From: a virus
Virus record (IMG/VR): IMGVR_UViG_3300030098_001019
Span: 1-35,929 of that record
Direction: 5' to 3' (one strand)
DNA length: 35,929 nucleotides
Positions 1 to 8,762 of this stretch are shown here, one piece after another (positions within the stretch are counted from its first letter, which is position 1; the number at the start of each line of letters is the position of its first letter). Under the pieces are notes generated by a model. That model made no database searches. It was not told the origin of the DNA and saw only the letters and a list, made by a program, of their open reading frames with translations. Both the position numbers and the translations under genes were made by a program.

Positions 1-1
1 T

Positions 2-778
2 GCACTCGATTACAAGGCAAAGGATGGGTGCGAGTGCATTCACACCAGAACCACTGACAACTGCTTCTTGCCTCAAGACTACGTTGACTCATTGACGACG
101 CTCACGGGCGTTGCCTATAGGCGGTTCGTTGAAGGTCAGTGGTGTGCAAGCGATGGCATGGTGTACGACCGATGGGATCGAATGACTCACGTTGCCGAGC
201 GAGATGAAGATCAGCAGAGGTACATCGTGGGAGTCGATGCGGGGTATCGCAATCCTGCAGTGTTGTTGTTGGTTGGGGTAGACAGAGATGATCGGTTGCA
301 CGTTGAACGAGAGTGGTACAAGACCCAGCAACTTGAAGTCGCGGTCATTGAAAAGACAGTGGAGTGGCATGAACGATTCAAGCCAGATGTCTTCGTTGTC
401 GATCCTTCGGCGCTGTCGTTGATCGAAGGCATGCGTGCTGAAGGGTTGCATGTTGAGTCTGCCAAGAACGCAGTCTTCGATGGCATCCAAGCGGTGCAGC
501 AACGATTGCGAACAGAAGACGGTGTGGGTGCGTTGCTTACGGTTGACCCAAGGTGCGAGAATGCAATTCGTGAGTTCGAGTCGTATGAGTGGCAATCCGG
601 CAAACAGGCCTCTGCTGATAAACCTAGGAAAGAGAATGACCACGCAATGGATGCTTTGCGGTATAGTGTTGTGCATGTTGACGGGTTGGGTAGCGGTGTG
701 ACCTTGGACGTCTTCGACAGCAAGAGCGGTGAGTTCCTTCAAGAGTTGGACTTGGCGTTCGGTGGGGATGATGACTGA
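2..778 (+). CDS. terL: Terminase large subunit, C-terminal part (partial; 5' end beyond the window)
   Basis: This is the nuclease half of the packaging motor, which cuts concatemeric DNA at each headful. The reading frame is open from base 2 with no start, so the gene is truncated by the window edge. It opens with a stretch containing TTDNCFLP and EGQW, typical of the end of the ATPase domain of phage terminases. An RNase H-like nuclease domain follows: first acidic residue in VGVDAGY, a second in VVDPSA, and the C-terminal KENDHAMDALRY motif carrying the last metal-binding Asp. The missing N-terminal ATPase half is the gene running off the right end at 35423-35929. The stop overlaps the portal start (TGATG at 776-780), so the two are translationally coupled. 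Confidence 0.93.
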   Translation, partial: ALDYKAKDGCECIHTRTTDNCFLPQDYVDSLTTLTGVAYRRFVEGQWCASDGMVYDRWDRMTHVAERDEDQQRYIVGVDAGYRNPAVLLLVGVDRDDRLHVEREWYKTQQLEVAVIEKTVEWHERFKPDVFVVDPSALSLIEGMRAEGLHVESAKNAVFDGIQAVQQRLRTEDGVGALLTVDPRCENAIREFESYEWQSGKQASADKPRKENDHAMDALRYSVVHVDGLGSGVTLDVFDSKSGEFLQELDLAFGGDDD

Positions 779-3069
779 TGGGTGTCTTTGACTTGTTCAG
801 ACGTAAGGACGTTTCTTCGGAATCGTTGCAAGGGTTTCACGCAGCAAGTGTCAATGTGCCACAGACATCACCTTTGGGTCGGCGGCCGCACATGCGAGAC
901 CTTGCCGCCCGCTACGGCATGCTCGTTCACCGATGCGTTGCCATCAACGCACAGACAGCCGCAAGCATCACACCGCGTCTGTTCGCTATTGGCAACGCAA
1001 GCACACTGACTAAGGCAAAGGGACTGAACCCCAAACCTATCAGCGATGAAACTAAGGCTTACATGCGGGGGCAGATGTCTTGCTCGCCCAGTGCAAGTGT
1101 GCTTCGCAAGATCAAAGGCAACACCGAGAATGTTGTCGAACTAGAGTCGCACCCGTTCTTAGACTTGCTTGAAGATGTCAACGATCAAACCGAAGGCGTC
1201 GCATTCCGTGAGTCGTTCTACTCCGACTTGCAGATCTTTGGTCGCAACTTCACTTTGCTTGTGCGAGACAATTCAAAGCAGCCGACTTCAATGTGGCGAC
1301 TGTTGCCTCAGATAATGAACATCGTTCCCGGCAAGGAGCAGTTCATCAGTCATTATGAGTACGGCGATGGTGCAGATAAGATTCATTACTCCGCAGAAGA
1401 TGTCTTTTGGGTTCACCTGTATGACCCGTCAGATCCTTACGGAGGAGTCGGGCCGCTTGAGGCTTGGCTGCAAACTGTTGACTCGCAATTCGCCAATGCC
1501 GCATTCATTGACAACATGTACCGCAAGGGTGGAGCACCCGACTACGTTCTGATGGCAAAGGGCGGCATGTCAACTGAACAGAAACGATCTTTCCGCGCGG
1601 AGTTTCGCAGGCTGTTCGGTCGCATGGTCAATAGGCAAGACACGATTGCGATTATGTCGGGCGATGCAGACCTCAAGCCATTGCAGCGACCGCCGCGTGA
1701 ATTGCAGACTGTAGAGCAAGAGCAATACACCATCGAAGCGTTGGCAATGGCATTCGGTGTTCCGAAGTCGTTGCTTACCACTGATGATGTCAACCTTGCC
1801 AATGCTCGGGAAGGTTCAATCACGCACGCCCGCAACACCATCCTGCCTATGCTGCGAAGGTTTGAAGATGCAGTGAATCAACGACTGTTGCCGCTGTGGT
1901 CTGATCGACTCTTTCTCATGCACGACAACCCAGTGCGTGAAGATCGAGAAATCAGAATCCACGAGCGAGCAAGTCAGTTGGGTGCGGGGTACACGGTCAA
2001 CGAGATTCGACTTGCAGATGACATGGAACCGCTCGACGATCCGAGTGCAGACACTCCGATGATCGCAAGCAACCTCATCCCGTTGGGCGCACCACAGGTT
2101 GACGAGCAACAACAAGAAGTGCTTGACGAAGCCACCAAGACGTATAGTTGGAGTGATTACCACACTTCCGACTGCGGGTGCGGTGATTGCGAAACTAAAG
2201 ACTTCGAACCGACGGCGGGCGAAGATTACCGAACGTCATTCGCTAACGGCGTGCAAGGTGTCTTGGCACAGATGATCGACGAAGTGATCGAAGCATTGCC
2301 TGCAAGCAAGAGCGCAGTTGATCGTATGACTAAAGCGTCTGCGTCTTCTTTTGCAATGGCTGGCACGTTCACTGATGTCATCAACATCCCAATGGCACAG
2401 TCAGAACTAGAGGCTATCGGCTTGAAAGAAATTGGTGCGGCAATGGGAAAGGCTGGCAATGAGGCTGTTCGTGAGATACAGTCGTCCATTGAAGGTGTAC
2501 CCAAGTTCGACATCCAAGACGAGAACGTCCGAGACGTACTTCGCAAGTCAACACTGCGAATGGCAAAGGACGTTTCTGTAGTTGCTCAACGTGATATTCG
2601 AGAGCGGATTGCTAAAGAGATGGATCACAAGGATGGGTGGTCTATCGACTCGATTAGCGAGAAACTTACGAACATGCGCAAGAACCGTCCCGGAACATGG
2701 TCGGCCAATCGTGCGAAGTTGGTTGCACGAACGGAAACAGCAATCGCGCAGAATGAAGGATCGCTGCAAGGTTGGAAGCAGACCGGTGTGGTCAAAGGCA
2801 AGAAGTTCTTTGCGTCCTACGACGCTTGCGAGATCTGCAAGAAGGTAGCGAGAGAAGCAGCAGAGGTTCCTTTCCACGCACTCGACGCAAACTTTGCTGG
2901 GGATGAGATCAAGTACGAAGATGCGTCGGGGCAAGACAAGGTGTTCAAGAACACTTACCGTCCTCTGCAAACTCCACCCGTGCATCCGAACTGCACTTGC
3001 AGCATGAAGGCAGTAACCTACTCGATGAGTGAACTTGCTGATCGAGCGGCGGCGGCATACAGCGAATGA
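778..3069 (+). CDS. Portal protein fused to a MuF-type head morphogenesis domain
   Basis: The 763-residue product is far longer than a usual 400-450 residue portal. Residues about 1-440 are an HK97/SPP1-like portal, the dodecameric ring through which DNA enters; an EALAMAFGVP segment and an NAREGS segment are typical of the portal core. A linker follows at about 455-475 with a cysteine cluster (DCGCGDC). The C-terminus is a Mu gpF-like minor head domain, recognised by RTETAIAQNEG near residue 651, a CEIC pair near 684-687 and HPNCTC near 736-741. Elsewhere portal and MuF are usually separate adjacent genes; here they form one polypeptide. The start overlaps the terL stop, and the stop overlaps the next start (ATGA at 3066-3069). 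Portal identity is strong, and so is the fused MuF domain. Confidence 0.92.
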   Translation: MGVFDLFRRKDVSSESLQGFHAASVNVPQTSPLGRRPHMRDLAARYGMLVHRCVAINAQTAASITPRLFAIGNASTLTKAKGLNPKPISDETKAYMRGQMSCSPSASVLRKIKGNTENVVELESHPFLDLLEDVNDQTEGVAFRESFYSDLQIFGRNFTLLVRDNSKQPTSMWRLLPQIMNIVPGKEQFISHYEYGDGADKIHYSAEDVFWVHLYDPSDPYGGVGPLEAWLQTVDSQFANAAFIDNMYRKGGAPDYVLMAKGGMSTEQKRSFRAEFRRLFGRMVNRQDTIAIMSGDADLKPLQRPPRELQTVEQEQYTIEALAMAFGVPKSLLTTDDVNLANAREGSITHARNTILPMLRRFEDAVNQRLLPLWSDRLFLMHDNPVREDREIRIHERASQLGAGYTVNEIRLADDMEPLDDPSADTPMIASNLIPLGAPQVDEQQQEVLDEATKTYSWSDYHTSDCGCGDCETKDFEPTAGEDYRTSFANGVQGVLAQMIDEVIEALPASKSAVDRMTKASASSFAMAGTFTDVINIPMAQSELEAIGLKEIGAAMGKAGNEAVREIQSSIEGVPKFDIQDENVRDVLRKSTLRMAKDVSVVAQRDIRERIAKEMDHKDGWSIDSISEKLTNMRKNRPGTWSANRAKLVARTETAIAQNEGSLQGWKQTGVVKGKKFFASYDACEICKKVAREAAEVPFHALDANFAGDEIKYEDASGQDKVFKNTYRPLQTPPVHPNCTCSMKAVTYSMSELADRAAAAYSE

Positions 3070-3272
3070 AGTACGAAACCAAAGTGAGCGCGCCTTTCCA
3101 GTTCTTGTATGTCAAGTTGGTTCGCAATGGCAACGCGGTTGTGCATTGCAAGATCAACAAGAGCAACGCGCCTTCGCCTCAACAGCAAGTGGAGTTGCTC
3201 AAGCAACAGTTCGGTGAGTCCATCAAAGTTCGATGGACAGCCGAAGATCATGTGGACGTTGAATTGCTATGA
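3066..3272 (+). CDS. Small hypothetical protein between portal and protease
   Basis: This encodes 68 residues with no family I recognise. It is mixed basic and polar, without a membrane segment or signal peptide, and has a Gln-rich middle (PSPQQQVELLKQQ). It is read as real because its ATG overlaps the portal stop (ATGA) and its own stop overlaps the protease start at 3269-3272, the same coupling used through the head module. By position it could be a small head component or assembly factor, but nothing in the sequence shows which. Confidence 0.7.
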   Translation: MKYETKVSAPFQFLYVKLVRNGNAVVHCKINKSNAPSPQQQVELLKQQFGESIKVRWTAEDHVDVELL

Positions 3273-4354
3273 CTCTTGAAACCAAGACCGTGCCCGAAGT
3301 GCAAGACCTGCCCATCGTCGATGGAGCATGGGATGGCGATGCAGCAAGAGAGCGATTGCGTGACTGGGCAACAGATGGCGACACTGTTGACTGGAGCAAG
3401 TACGCATTGGGCTTTGCTTACTTCGATCAATCAAACCCGGAGGTCTTCGGGTCATACAAGTTGCCCCATCACGATGTCAAGGATGGGGAGTTGGTAACAA
3501 GCAAGCAAGGTGTCTTTGCTGCGATGGGTGCGCTCCTTGGAGCGAGAGGTGGAGTAGACATGCCAACAGATGAGAAGGTTGAAGCGTACAACCACTTGGC
3601 GGATCACTACGAGCAGATGGGCGACGAGGCTCCAGAGATGGACGGGTACGGCGACTATGACGATGACAAGAAAGAGGTGAAGGCGTACTCGACTACTGTT
3701 GAGATGAAAGCCGACGAACCTCGCACTGTCATCGCAAAGATCAGCACAACGTCAGTCGACCGAGATGGCGATGTCGTCTTGCCGAGTGGATTGAAGTTGC
3801 AGGAGTATCGCAAGAACCCCGTGGTGCTTCTCAATCACAACAACGGCTCACTGCCTATTGGCAAAGCATTGAAGGTCGAACGTACTAGCGATGCAGTTAT
3901 CGCTAAGGTGCAGTTTGCAGAACGACCAAAAGAACATCCTGTAACTGCAGAGTGGATACCGGACACTGTCTACTCATTGTTCAAGCAAGGCATACTGCGT
4001 GCCTTCTCGGTTGGTTTCGTCCCGCTCGATATGCGAGATGCCACCGACAAGGATCGCAAGAAGTACGGCGACTACGCTCGTCGTGTCATAACGCAATGGA
4101 ACCTGCTCGAGTTTAGCGTCGTGCCAGTACCGGCTAACCAAGACGCGCTCGTGACGCAGGTTGCTAAGTCGTCGAGTTTCTTGAGGGAGGCATGGTGCCT
4201 TCCAACAACCAAACAGAAATTGGTTGTAGCTCGACCGGCTGTATTCAAGATCGGTGACTCTACAACGACGCGAGACGTGCGGCCGCTTATCGTGGGCCGG
4301 CAAGAAGCAAGTACGTTCGGTTGCCACACTAACTCTGGAGGATCAGAGTCATGA
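3269..4354 (+). CDS. HK97-type prohead maturation protease with extra N-terminal domain
   Basis: This serine protease cleaves the capsid delta-domain or scaffold during head maturation. The herpesvirus-assemblin/HK97 fold (peptidase U35) spans roughly residues 140-300: STTSVDRDGDVV, then the catalytic His near residue 190 in LLNHN, the catalytic Ser near 247 in AFSVGF, and EFSVVPVPAN. Residues about 15-125 form an additional domain with YKLPHHDV and GARGGVD, which I have seen N-terminal to proteases of this type; its role is unknown to me. The C-terminus beyond about residue 300 is a low-complexity extension. The gene ends in an ATGA overlap with the major capsid gene, the classical portal-protease-capsid order. 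Confidence 0.9.
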   Translation: MTLETKTVPEVQDLPIVDGAWDGDAARERLRDWATDGDTVDWSKYALGFAYFDQSNPEVFGSYKLPHHDVKDGELVTSKQGVFAAMGALLGARGGVDMPTDEKVEAYNHLADHYEQMGDEAPEMDGYGDYDDDKKEVKAYSTTVEMKADEPRTVIAKISTTSVDRDGDVVLPSGLKLQEYRKNPVVLLNHNNGSLPIGKALKVERTSDAVIAKVQFAERPKEHPVTAEWIPDTVYSLFKQGILRAFSVGFVPLDMRDATDKDRKKYGDYARRVITQWNLLEFSVVPVPANQDALVTQVAKSSSFLREAWCLPTTKQKLVVARPAVFKIGDSTTTRDVRPLIVGRQEASTFGCHTNSGGSES

Positions 4355-5688
4355 CTTGGGAAACCCTTGTCAAGCATCTGCGTTCTGAAGGTTACGAAGG
4401 CGAAGAAACGCTCGAGGCTGTTGCAAAGCATCTCGACGATCAAGGCCTCGATACTGAGAACATCGCAGACGCAGAAGGCAACGAAGTTGCCATCAAGACG
4501 TTGTGGGACGGGCGTGCCCGTGACCGCATGGACATCGGCTCAACGCAGTTGGCTGAAGAAAACGCATCGCTTCGTGAGCAACTCGCTTCGAAGGAAGTAG
4601 AGGACGAACTCGTGGGACGCAAGACCGCAGTAGTCAAGAACGTGCGTGATCGTTCTGAGGACGACACGACCAACGGCTTTAGTGGCATTGGTGAGTTCGC
4701 AAAGGCAGTACGCAACGCTTCAATGCGCGGCGGCTCTGTCGATGACCGACTCAACAAGGCAACGCTCAGTTCTTATGCGAACGAAGGAGTCGGCACAGAC
4801 GGCGGCTACTTGGTTCCGCAAGAATACGCTGACAAGATCTACGAGAACGTCTGGGCGGAAGATGGTCTCTTGACCATGACCGACCAACTCACGATTGCTC
4901 GTAACTCAATGACCTTCGTCCGCGACGAAACTACTCCTTGGGGTAGTGCGGGTGTTCAGACGTATTGGACCGAAGAAGCGACTGCGATCACGCAAAGCAA
5001 GCCTCAACTCAAGTACGACACGATGCGTCTCAGCAAGTTGGCTGCGCTTGTGCCTTGCTCCGATGAGTTGCTTAGCGATGCCAATGCAGTCGAGTCGTTG
5101 ATTGCAAGCCGTGCTGGTGCAGCACTTCGGTACGAGATTGAAGACACGATTCTTCACGGTACTGGTGCGGGTCAGCCACTGGGCATTGTGAACGCGGGAT
5201 GCACGATTGAGCAGGCCAAGAAGTCTGGTCAGTCCGCAGACACCATCGTCATCGAGAACATTCTCAACATGTACTCTCGAATGATGCACCGCCCCGGCGG
5301 CGCGCCCGTGTGGATTACCAACGCAGATTGCCTGCCTCAGTTGTTCAACCTTTCGATGAACAACAACCCGGTGTACCTGCCCAACATGCAGTTGGCAGAT
5401 GCGCCTTACGGCACACTGTTCGGTCGTCCGCTCATCATCAGTCAGCACGCCAACACGCTTGGCGACAAGGGCGACTTCATGTTCGCAGACCTGTCTCAGT
5501 ACGTCACCGTGCTGAAGGCTGGCGGCGTGCAGGCTGCTCGTTCCATGCACCTGTGGTTCGACCAAGAGGTCGAGGCGTTCCGCTTCAGCATGCGCATCGC
5601 AGGTCAGCCTTGGATGGCATCTGCTGTCGATTCAGACAACAGTGCTGCTGACGTTTCACCATTCGTCGTGCTCGCAGAGCGCGCCTGA
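4351..5688 (+). CDS. Major capsid protein (HK97 fold)
   Basis: The 445-residue product builds the icosahedral shell. Residues about 1-135 are charged and partly coiled-coil (QLAEENASLREQLASKE), consistent with a delta/scaffolding domain removed by the protease encoded just upstream. The HK97 core begins near residue 140 at GTDGGYLVPQEYADKIYE. It continues through an E-loop-like segment rich in Thr and Trp, LVPCSDELLSD, the GTGAGQPLGI motif (spine helix/P-domain region) and a C-terminal A-domain ending FRFSMRIAGQPW. A strong Shine-Dalgarno (GGAGG at about 4336) precedes the ATG, which overlaps the protease stop. Confidence 0.95.
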   Translation: MTWETLVKHLRSEGYEGEETLEAVAKHLDDQGLDTENIADAEGNEVAIKTLWDGRARDRMDIGSTQLAEENASLREQLASKEVEDELVGRKTAVVKNVRDRSEDDTTNGFSGIGEFAKAVRNASMRGGSVDDRLNKATLSSYANEGVGTDGGYLVPQEYADKIYENVWAEDGLLTMTDQLTIARNSMTFVRDETTPWGSAGVQTYWTEEATAITQSKPQLKYDTMRLSKLAALVPCSDELLSDANAVESLIASRAGAALRYEIEDTILHGTGAGQPLGIVNAGCTIEQAKKSGQSADTIVIENILNMYSRMMHRPGGAPVWITNADCLPQLFNLSMNNNPVYLPNMQLADAPYGTLFGRPLIISQHANTLGDKGDFMFADLSQYVTVLKAGGVQAARSMHLWFDQEVEAFRFSMRIAGQPWMASAVDSDNSAADVSPFVVLAERA

Positions 5689-5706
5689 TAGTCAGGAGGA
5701 AAGCAG

Positions 5707-6159
5707 ATGACTACTTTGAACACACTTGCTTCTGAACGTGCTGCAGTTGTCGCAGTCGTGGACCCCGATGCCAACTCGGCAGCGGCGTACACTTCGGGCT
5801 ACGTCAGCATGTCCACTTTTCGTCAGGTCATGGCAGTTGTGCAAACCGGCATTCTCGGTTCTTCAGCAACTGTCGACTTCAAACTCGTGCAGGCGACTGA
5901 CTCGTCTGGCACAAGTTCGAAGGACATTACCGGCAAGGCCGTCACTCAGTTGGTGAAAGCATCCAACGACGATGACCAAGCCATCATCAACTGTAGCAGT
6001 GACGAACTCGATGTCGCCAACGGCTTCGACTACGTTGCGATGGTGATGACTGTCGGTACGGCAACAAGCGATTGCTCTGCGATCATGCTTGGATTGCAGC
6101 CGCGTTACGCTCCGGCGAACGACAATGATCTTGCCTCAGTGGTGGAGATCGTTTCCTGA
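5707..6159 (+). CDS. Capsid-associated protein, probable decoration or head-fiber-like
   Basis: The 150-residue product is preceded by a very strong ribosome site (AGGAGGAAAG), as expected for an abundant virion protein, and lies 18 bp after the capsid stop. A beta-rich pattern (TVDFKLVQATDSSGT, then DELDVANGFDYV, then LGLQPRYAPAND) resembles small proteins that many siphophages encode directly after the major capsid gene and that are usually annotated as hypothetical or head decoration. There is no signal peptide or membrane segment. A stable GC-rich hairpin follows. The structural assignment rests on position, expression signal and pattern, not on a catalytic motif. Confidence 0.65.
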   Translation: MTTLNTLASERAAVVAVVDPDANSAAAYTSGYVSMSTFRQVMAVVQTGILGSSATVDFKLVQATDSSGTSSKDITGKAVTQLVKASNDDDQAIINCSSDELDVANGFDYVAMVMTVGTATSDCSAIMLGLQPRYAPANDNDLASVVEIVS

Positions 6160-6176
6160 TCGGTGGTTCGGTTTGG

Positions 6177-6226
6177 CTTCGGGGGTAAGGGGCGGGTCTG
6201 TCTTTGACGGCCCGCCCCGACCCCGA
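6177..6226 (+). terminator. Strong GC hairpin after the capsid block (attenuator or terminator-like, no U-tract)
   Basis: The inverted repeat GGGGCGGG (6189-6196) / CCCGCCCC (6211-6218) is flanked by an outer TCGGGG (6179-6184) / CCCCGA (6221-6226) pairing. It fills the 81-bp gap between the capsid-associated gene and the connector gene. No run of T follows, so it is not a standard intrinsic terminator. It may protect the abundant capsid mRNA from 3' decay or reduce read-through into the neck genes. Confidence 0.6.
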
Positions 6227-6240
6227 GCGTGGGGATACAG

Positions 6241-7398
6241 ATGGCACTTACAAGTTCGCAACTTTCAGACTTGGTCGCAAAGACGAAGCAGTACCTGCGA
6301 GTAACAGATGACGATGCTTCGTTGCTGTCTGACGCATTCACTGTCTACCACGATGAAAGCGACAGTGGCACTGCAGCAACTGTTGGAGTATCCGGGTCAA
6401 CACTCACTTTGATTGTTACCGGTGGAGCCAATGCGGGAACGTACACCGTTGACTTGTCCGCTGCTGCTTATGACACCATGACTGAAGTGGTTGATCGCAT
6501 CAACGCTTTGGACAAGGGGTTCGTTGCAGACTTGGTTGGCGAAGCAGATGCGTTGAGCGCAACACTGCGGCCAATGAACACCGTGTCTTGCTTTGGGTTC
6601 GGCAACATGCAGACCGCCACTCACACGGACAACTCGACTATTGAGTTGATCGTGCAAGAATGCTTCGATGCAGTCGAGAACGCTTGCGGTCGTCAGTTCT
6701 TTTCCGCGACTTATGACGAGCGGATCTTCACCAACGGTCAGCGAACCCTCATGCTTGACCAACCGGACGTTCAGCGAGTCACGTTTCTTGGGCTGGACAC
6801 CTACGATGCCTTTCGACTTTCGTACTCCGGTTCCGCATCGACTGCGACTGTTGAAGTAACGGACACGATGCTTAGGCTTGTCGAACGTACAGGCAACACT
6901 GACACCGATACCACCTACACCTTTAGCAGTTCTGACTTCGACACCAATGGCGAATTGGTTACAACGATTGACGCGCTGTCTGGTTGGTCCGCGACGTTGC
7001 TCAAAGATGGCCCCAGCAAGTTCTTGATTCGTCGGCCTGCGATGGCAGTCAAGACCGTCTTGGGCACTCAAGACTTTACTTGCGAAGCATGGGAGCAAAC
7101 CGACCAAGACTACGATCTCGACTATGAGGCCGGCGTGGTGAGTTTGACTTGCAAGGCCCCTTATGGGATTGCCCGTGTGATCTATGTTGCGGGGCTTGAC
7201 ACTTTGCCAACTCCGGTTGAACGCGAAGTGCTGCGACTTACCAAAGCATCCTACGAGATGCTGTCAATGAACACCACGCTCTCAAGGATGAAGTTGGGGG
7301 ACTACGAGATCGGGATGACTAGCATTAGCGTTCGCAATGCGTTGGACGCTTTTGAAGTTGCACAGCGATTGACTAGGTACATGCGTTTCTTGCCATGA
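6241..7398 (+). CDS. Head-tail connector (gp6-like adaptor) with a large N-terminal insertion
   Basis: The 385-residue product would form the ring under the portal. The recognisable part starts near residue 135: IVQECFDAVENACGRQF, YDERIF, then LMLDQPDVQRVTFLG, the usual helix-beta pattern of gp6/gp15-type connectors, and it ends with helices containing EREVLRLTKASYEML. Connectors of this family are commonly 100-200 residues. Here a Thr/Ser/Gly-rich beta stretch (residues about 30-110) and another within 190-290 are inserted. ATG 6241 is chosen over the in-frame GTG at 6229 because GGGGAT sits at the right distance upstream. It overlaps head closure by ATGA (7395-7398). Confidence 0.75.
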   Translation: MALTSSQLSDLVAKTKQYLRVTDDDASLLSDAFTVYHDESDSGTAATVGVSGSTLTLIVTGGANAGTYTVDLSAAAYDTMTEVVDRINALDKGFVADLVGEADALSATLRPMNTVSCFGFGNMQTATHTDNSTIELIVQECFDAVENACGRQFFSATYDERIFTNGQRTLMLDQPDVQRVTFLGLDTYDAFRLSYSGSASTATVEVTDTMLRLVERTGNTDTDTTYTFSSSDFDTNGELVTTIDALSGWSATLLKDGPSKFLIRRPAMAVKTVLGTQDFTCEAWEQTDQDYDLDYEAGVVSLTCKAPYGIARVIYVAGLDTLPTPVEREVLRLTKASYEMLSMNTTLSRMKLGDYEIGMTSISVRNALDAFEVAQRLTRYMRFLP

Positions 7399-7718
7399 GT
7401 GTTGAGTCGTTGTTCAATTCGCGGGCTACGCTGAAAAGCCGAACTCAGACCTTCGATGCCTTTGGGGGCATCAAAGAATCGTTCCCGGATGGGGGGGTGC
7501 AGTTCAACTGTCGCATTCAACCAAGCAATGCAGACGAGAAGAACCTGTACGACCGTGAAGGTGTAACTATCACTGCAAAGGCATACGTTTCTCCGCGTCT
7601 CGATGCGACGATAACTGACCGCGTTTCCTTTGGGAGTCGCACTTTCATCGTGCGTGGTGTTGTCAACGTAGACGAAGCAGATGTCTACAAGATCCTTTAC
7701 CTCGAGGAGCAAAAGTAA
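7395..7718 (+). CDS. Head closure / head-tail joining protein
   Basis: The 107-residue product is an all-beta protein matching the phage head-tail joining family: an N-terminal RATLKSRTQTFDAFGG strand, a charged middle, and the terminal pattern DRVSFGSRTFIVRGV with a closing strand VYKILYLEE. Family members sit between the connector ring and the tail and keep DNA inside the head. The length is typical. The start overlaps the connector stop, and the stop overlaps the next start (TAATG at 7716-7720). The synteny connector-closure-gp10-terminator supports the call. Confidence 0.8.
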   Translation: MSVESLFNSRATLKSRTQTFDAFGGIKESFPDGGVQFNCRIQPSNADEKNLYDREGVTITAKAYVSPRLDATITDRVSFGSRTFIVRGVVNVDEADVYKILYLEEQK

Positions 7719-8317
7719 TGCCAGCACCGGTAGCAGGAATCATGACTGCAGCGGCGAGGTTTGGCGGGAGAATGCTCGGCTTGAGTGCGAAGGCTGCAAC
7801 TCAACGAGATGCGAAAGGCCGGTTCGTAAAAGGTCCGGTCAAGGCAAAGGTCAGAACGACGTTGCACGCCAAAGCCTTCGTGAAGTTCATGTCTGAAGGC
7901 ATGGAACTTGCACTCGACAAGATCGGCACTGACATGGCCGAAGACATCAAAGAGAGTATTGAGATTCGTGCGCCTCGACCCCGCGATGCGGGAGGCAGGT
8001 TCGTGGCAAAGAAGTACGGTCGTGGATCAATCCCACCGGCTCCTCCGCATTACCGAGAAGGCACGTTGTTCAGGTCGATCAAGCACCAAGTGGTTTACCA
8101 GCAAGGCGGCACGACTGACAACTTGGTTCTTCGCGTTGGTTCGGATAACGTCAAGTATTCACTGCCCTTGGAGAAAGGCACCAAAGGCGGGTCGCTAAAG
8201 GCTCGACCTTACATCCAACCTGTGCTGAATGAATGGGCGCAGTCTGGTAGAATCCTCAAAGAAATGAAGACGTTCTACAAGGAATGGATGAACAAAGTGC
8301 CTCCGGCGTTGAAGTAA
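7718..8317 (+). CDS. Neck/tail completion protein, HK97 gp10-like
   Basis: The 199-residue product is basic at its N-terminus (RDAKGRFVKGPVKAK), with a helix containing MAEDIKESIEIRAPRP, then PPAPPHYREGTLFRSIKH and a C-terminal KYSLPLEKGTKGGSLKARPY. That late segment (small residues, E-x-GT, then ARP) is a hallmark of HK97 gp10/minor tail Z-like proteins at the head-tail interface. Position between head closure and tail terminator agrees. It overlaps both neighbours by one base (TAATG). Confidence 0.8.
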   Translation: MPAPVAGIMTAAARFGGRMLGLSAKAATQRDAKGRFVKGPVKAKVRTTLHAKAFVKFMSEGMELALDKIGTDMAEDIKESIEIRAPRPRDAGGRFVAKKYGRGSIPPAPPHYREGTLFRSIKHQVVYQQGGTTDNLVLRVGSDNVKYSLPLEKGTKGGSLKARPYIQPVLNEWAQSGRILKEMKTFYKEWMNKVPPALK

Positions 8318-8748
8318 TGGCAATATCTCTCGTTCCAGTTATCGAAGGCCTCTATAGCCACCTTACCGGAGACAGCACGTTCAACTCCGCGATTGGTGGT
8401 AGTGCAAGCAGTGCAGGCAAACTGTACTACGGCCTTGCCCCCAAAGACACTTCTTTCCCGTTCGTTGCTTACACCGTGACTCGTAACCGCGATGAGATGC
8501 CCGTACTTTCAGAAGCCTCGTATGCGGTAACGGTTCAGTTCGTTATAGTAGAGTCTCGTGAGGCTGGCCCGCGTGCCTGCATGGACATCAACGATAAACT
8601 CAGACTTCGACTCGACAGGCAGACGTTCGCCATAACGGGTCTAACTATGTTGGCCGCCGCGCTAGAGGTAGAGCGCGGTCCTGTCGATGACGACGAGGCC
8701 TACGTTCAAACTGTTGACTACCTCATTCGCGGCTTTGCCGCATCTTGA
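8317..8748 (+). CDS. Tail terminator protein
   Basis: The 143-residue product resembles DUF3168/gpU-like tail terminators, which cap the tail tube and set its end. The pattern is a helix at the N-terminus (VIEGLYSHLTGDSTF), then LYYGLAPKDTSFPFVAYTV, a strand AVTVQFVIVES, a helix with CMDINDKLRLRLD and a final strand pair. ATG 8317 is used because it overlaps the previous stop (TAATG); the frame is open further upstream but that part lies inside the gp10-like gene. It is followed by GGAGGG and the major tail gene. Confidence 0.75.
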   Translation: MAISLVPVIEGLYSHLTGDSTFNSAIGGSASSAGKLYYGLAPKDTSFPFVAYTVTRNRDEMPVLSEASYAVTVQFVIVESREAGPRACMDINDKLRLRLDRQTFAITGLTMLAAALEVERGPVDDDEAYVQTVDYLIRGFAAS

Positions 8749-8762
8749 AGGAGGGCTGACCT

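Noticed and set aside
89-742. 217-codon open frame on the minus strand
   Set aside because: Antisense shadow of terL with no domain pattern; terL carries clear nuclease motifs.
6177-6226. Standard rho-independent terminator after the capsid block
   Set aside because: The hairpin is strong but no T run follows, so it was recorded as terminator-like or attenuating rather than as a firm terminator.
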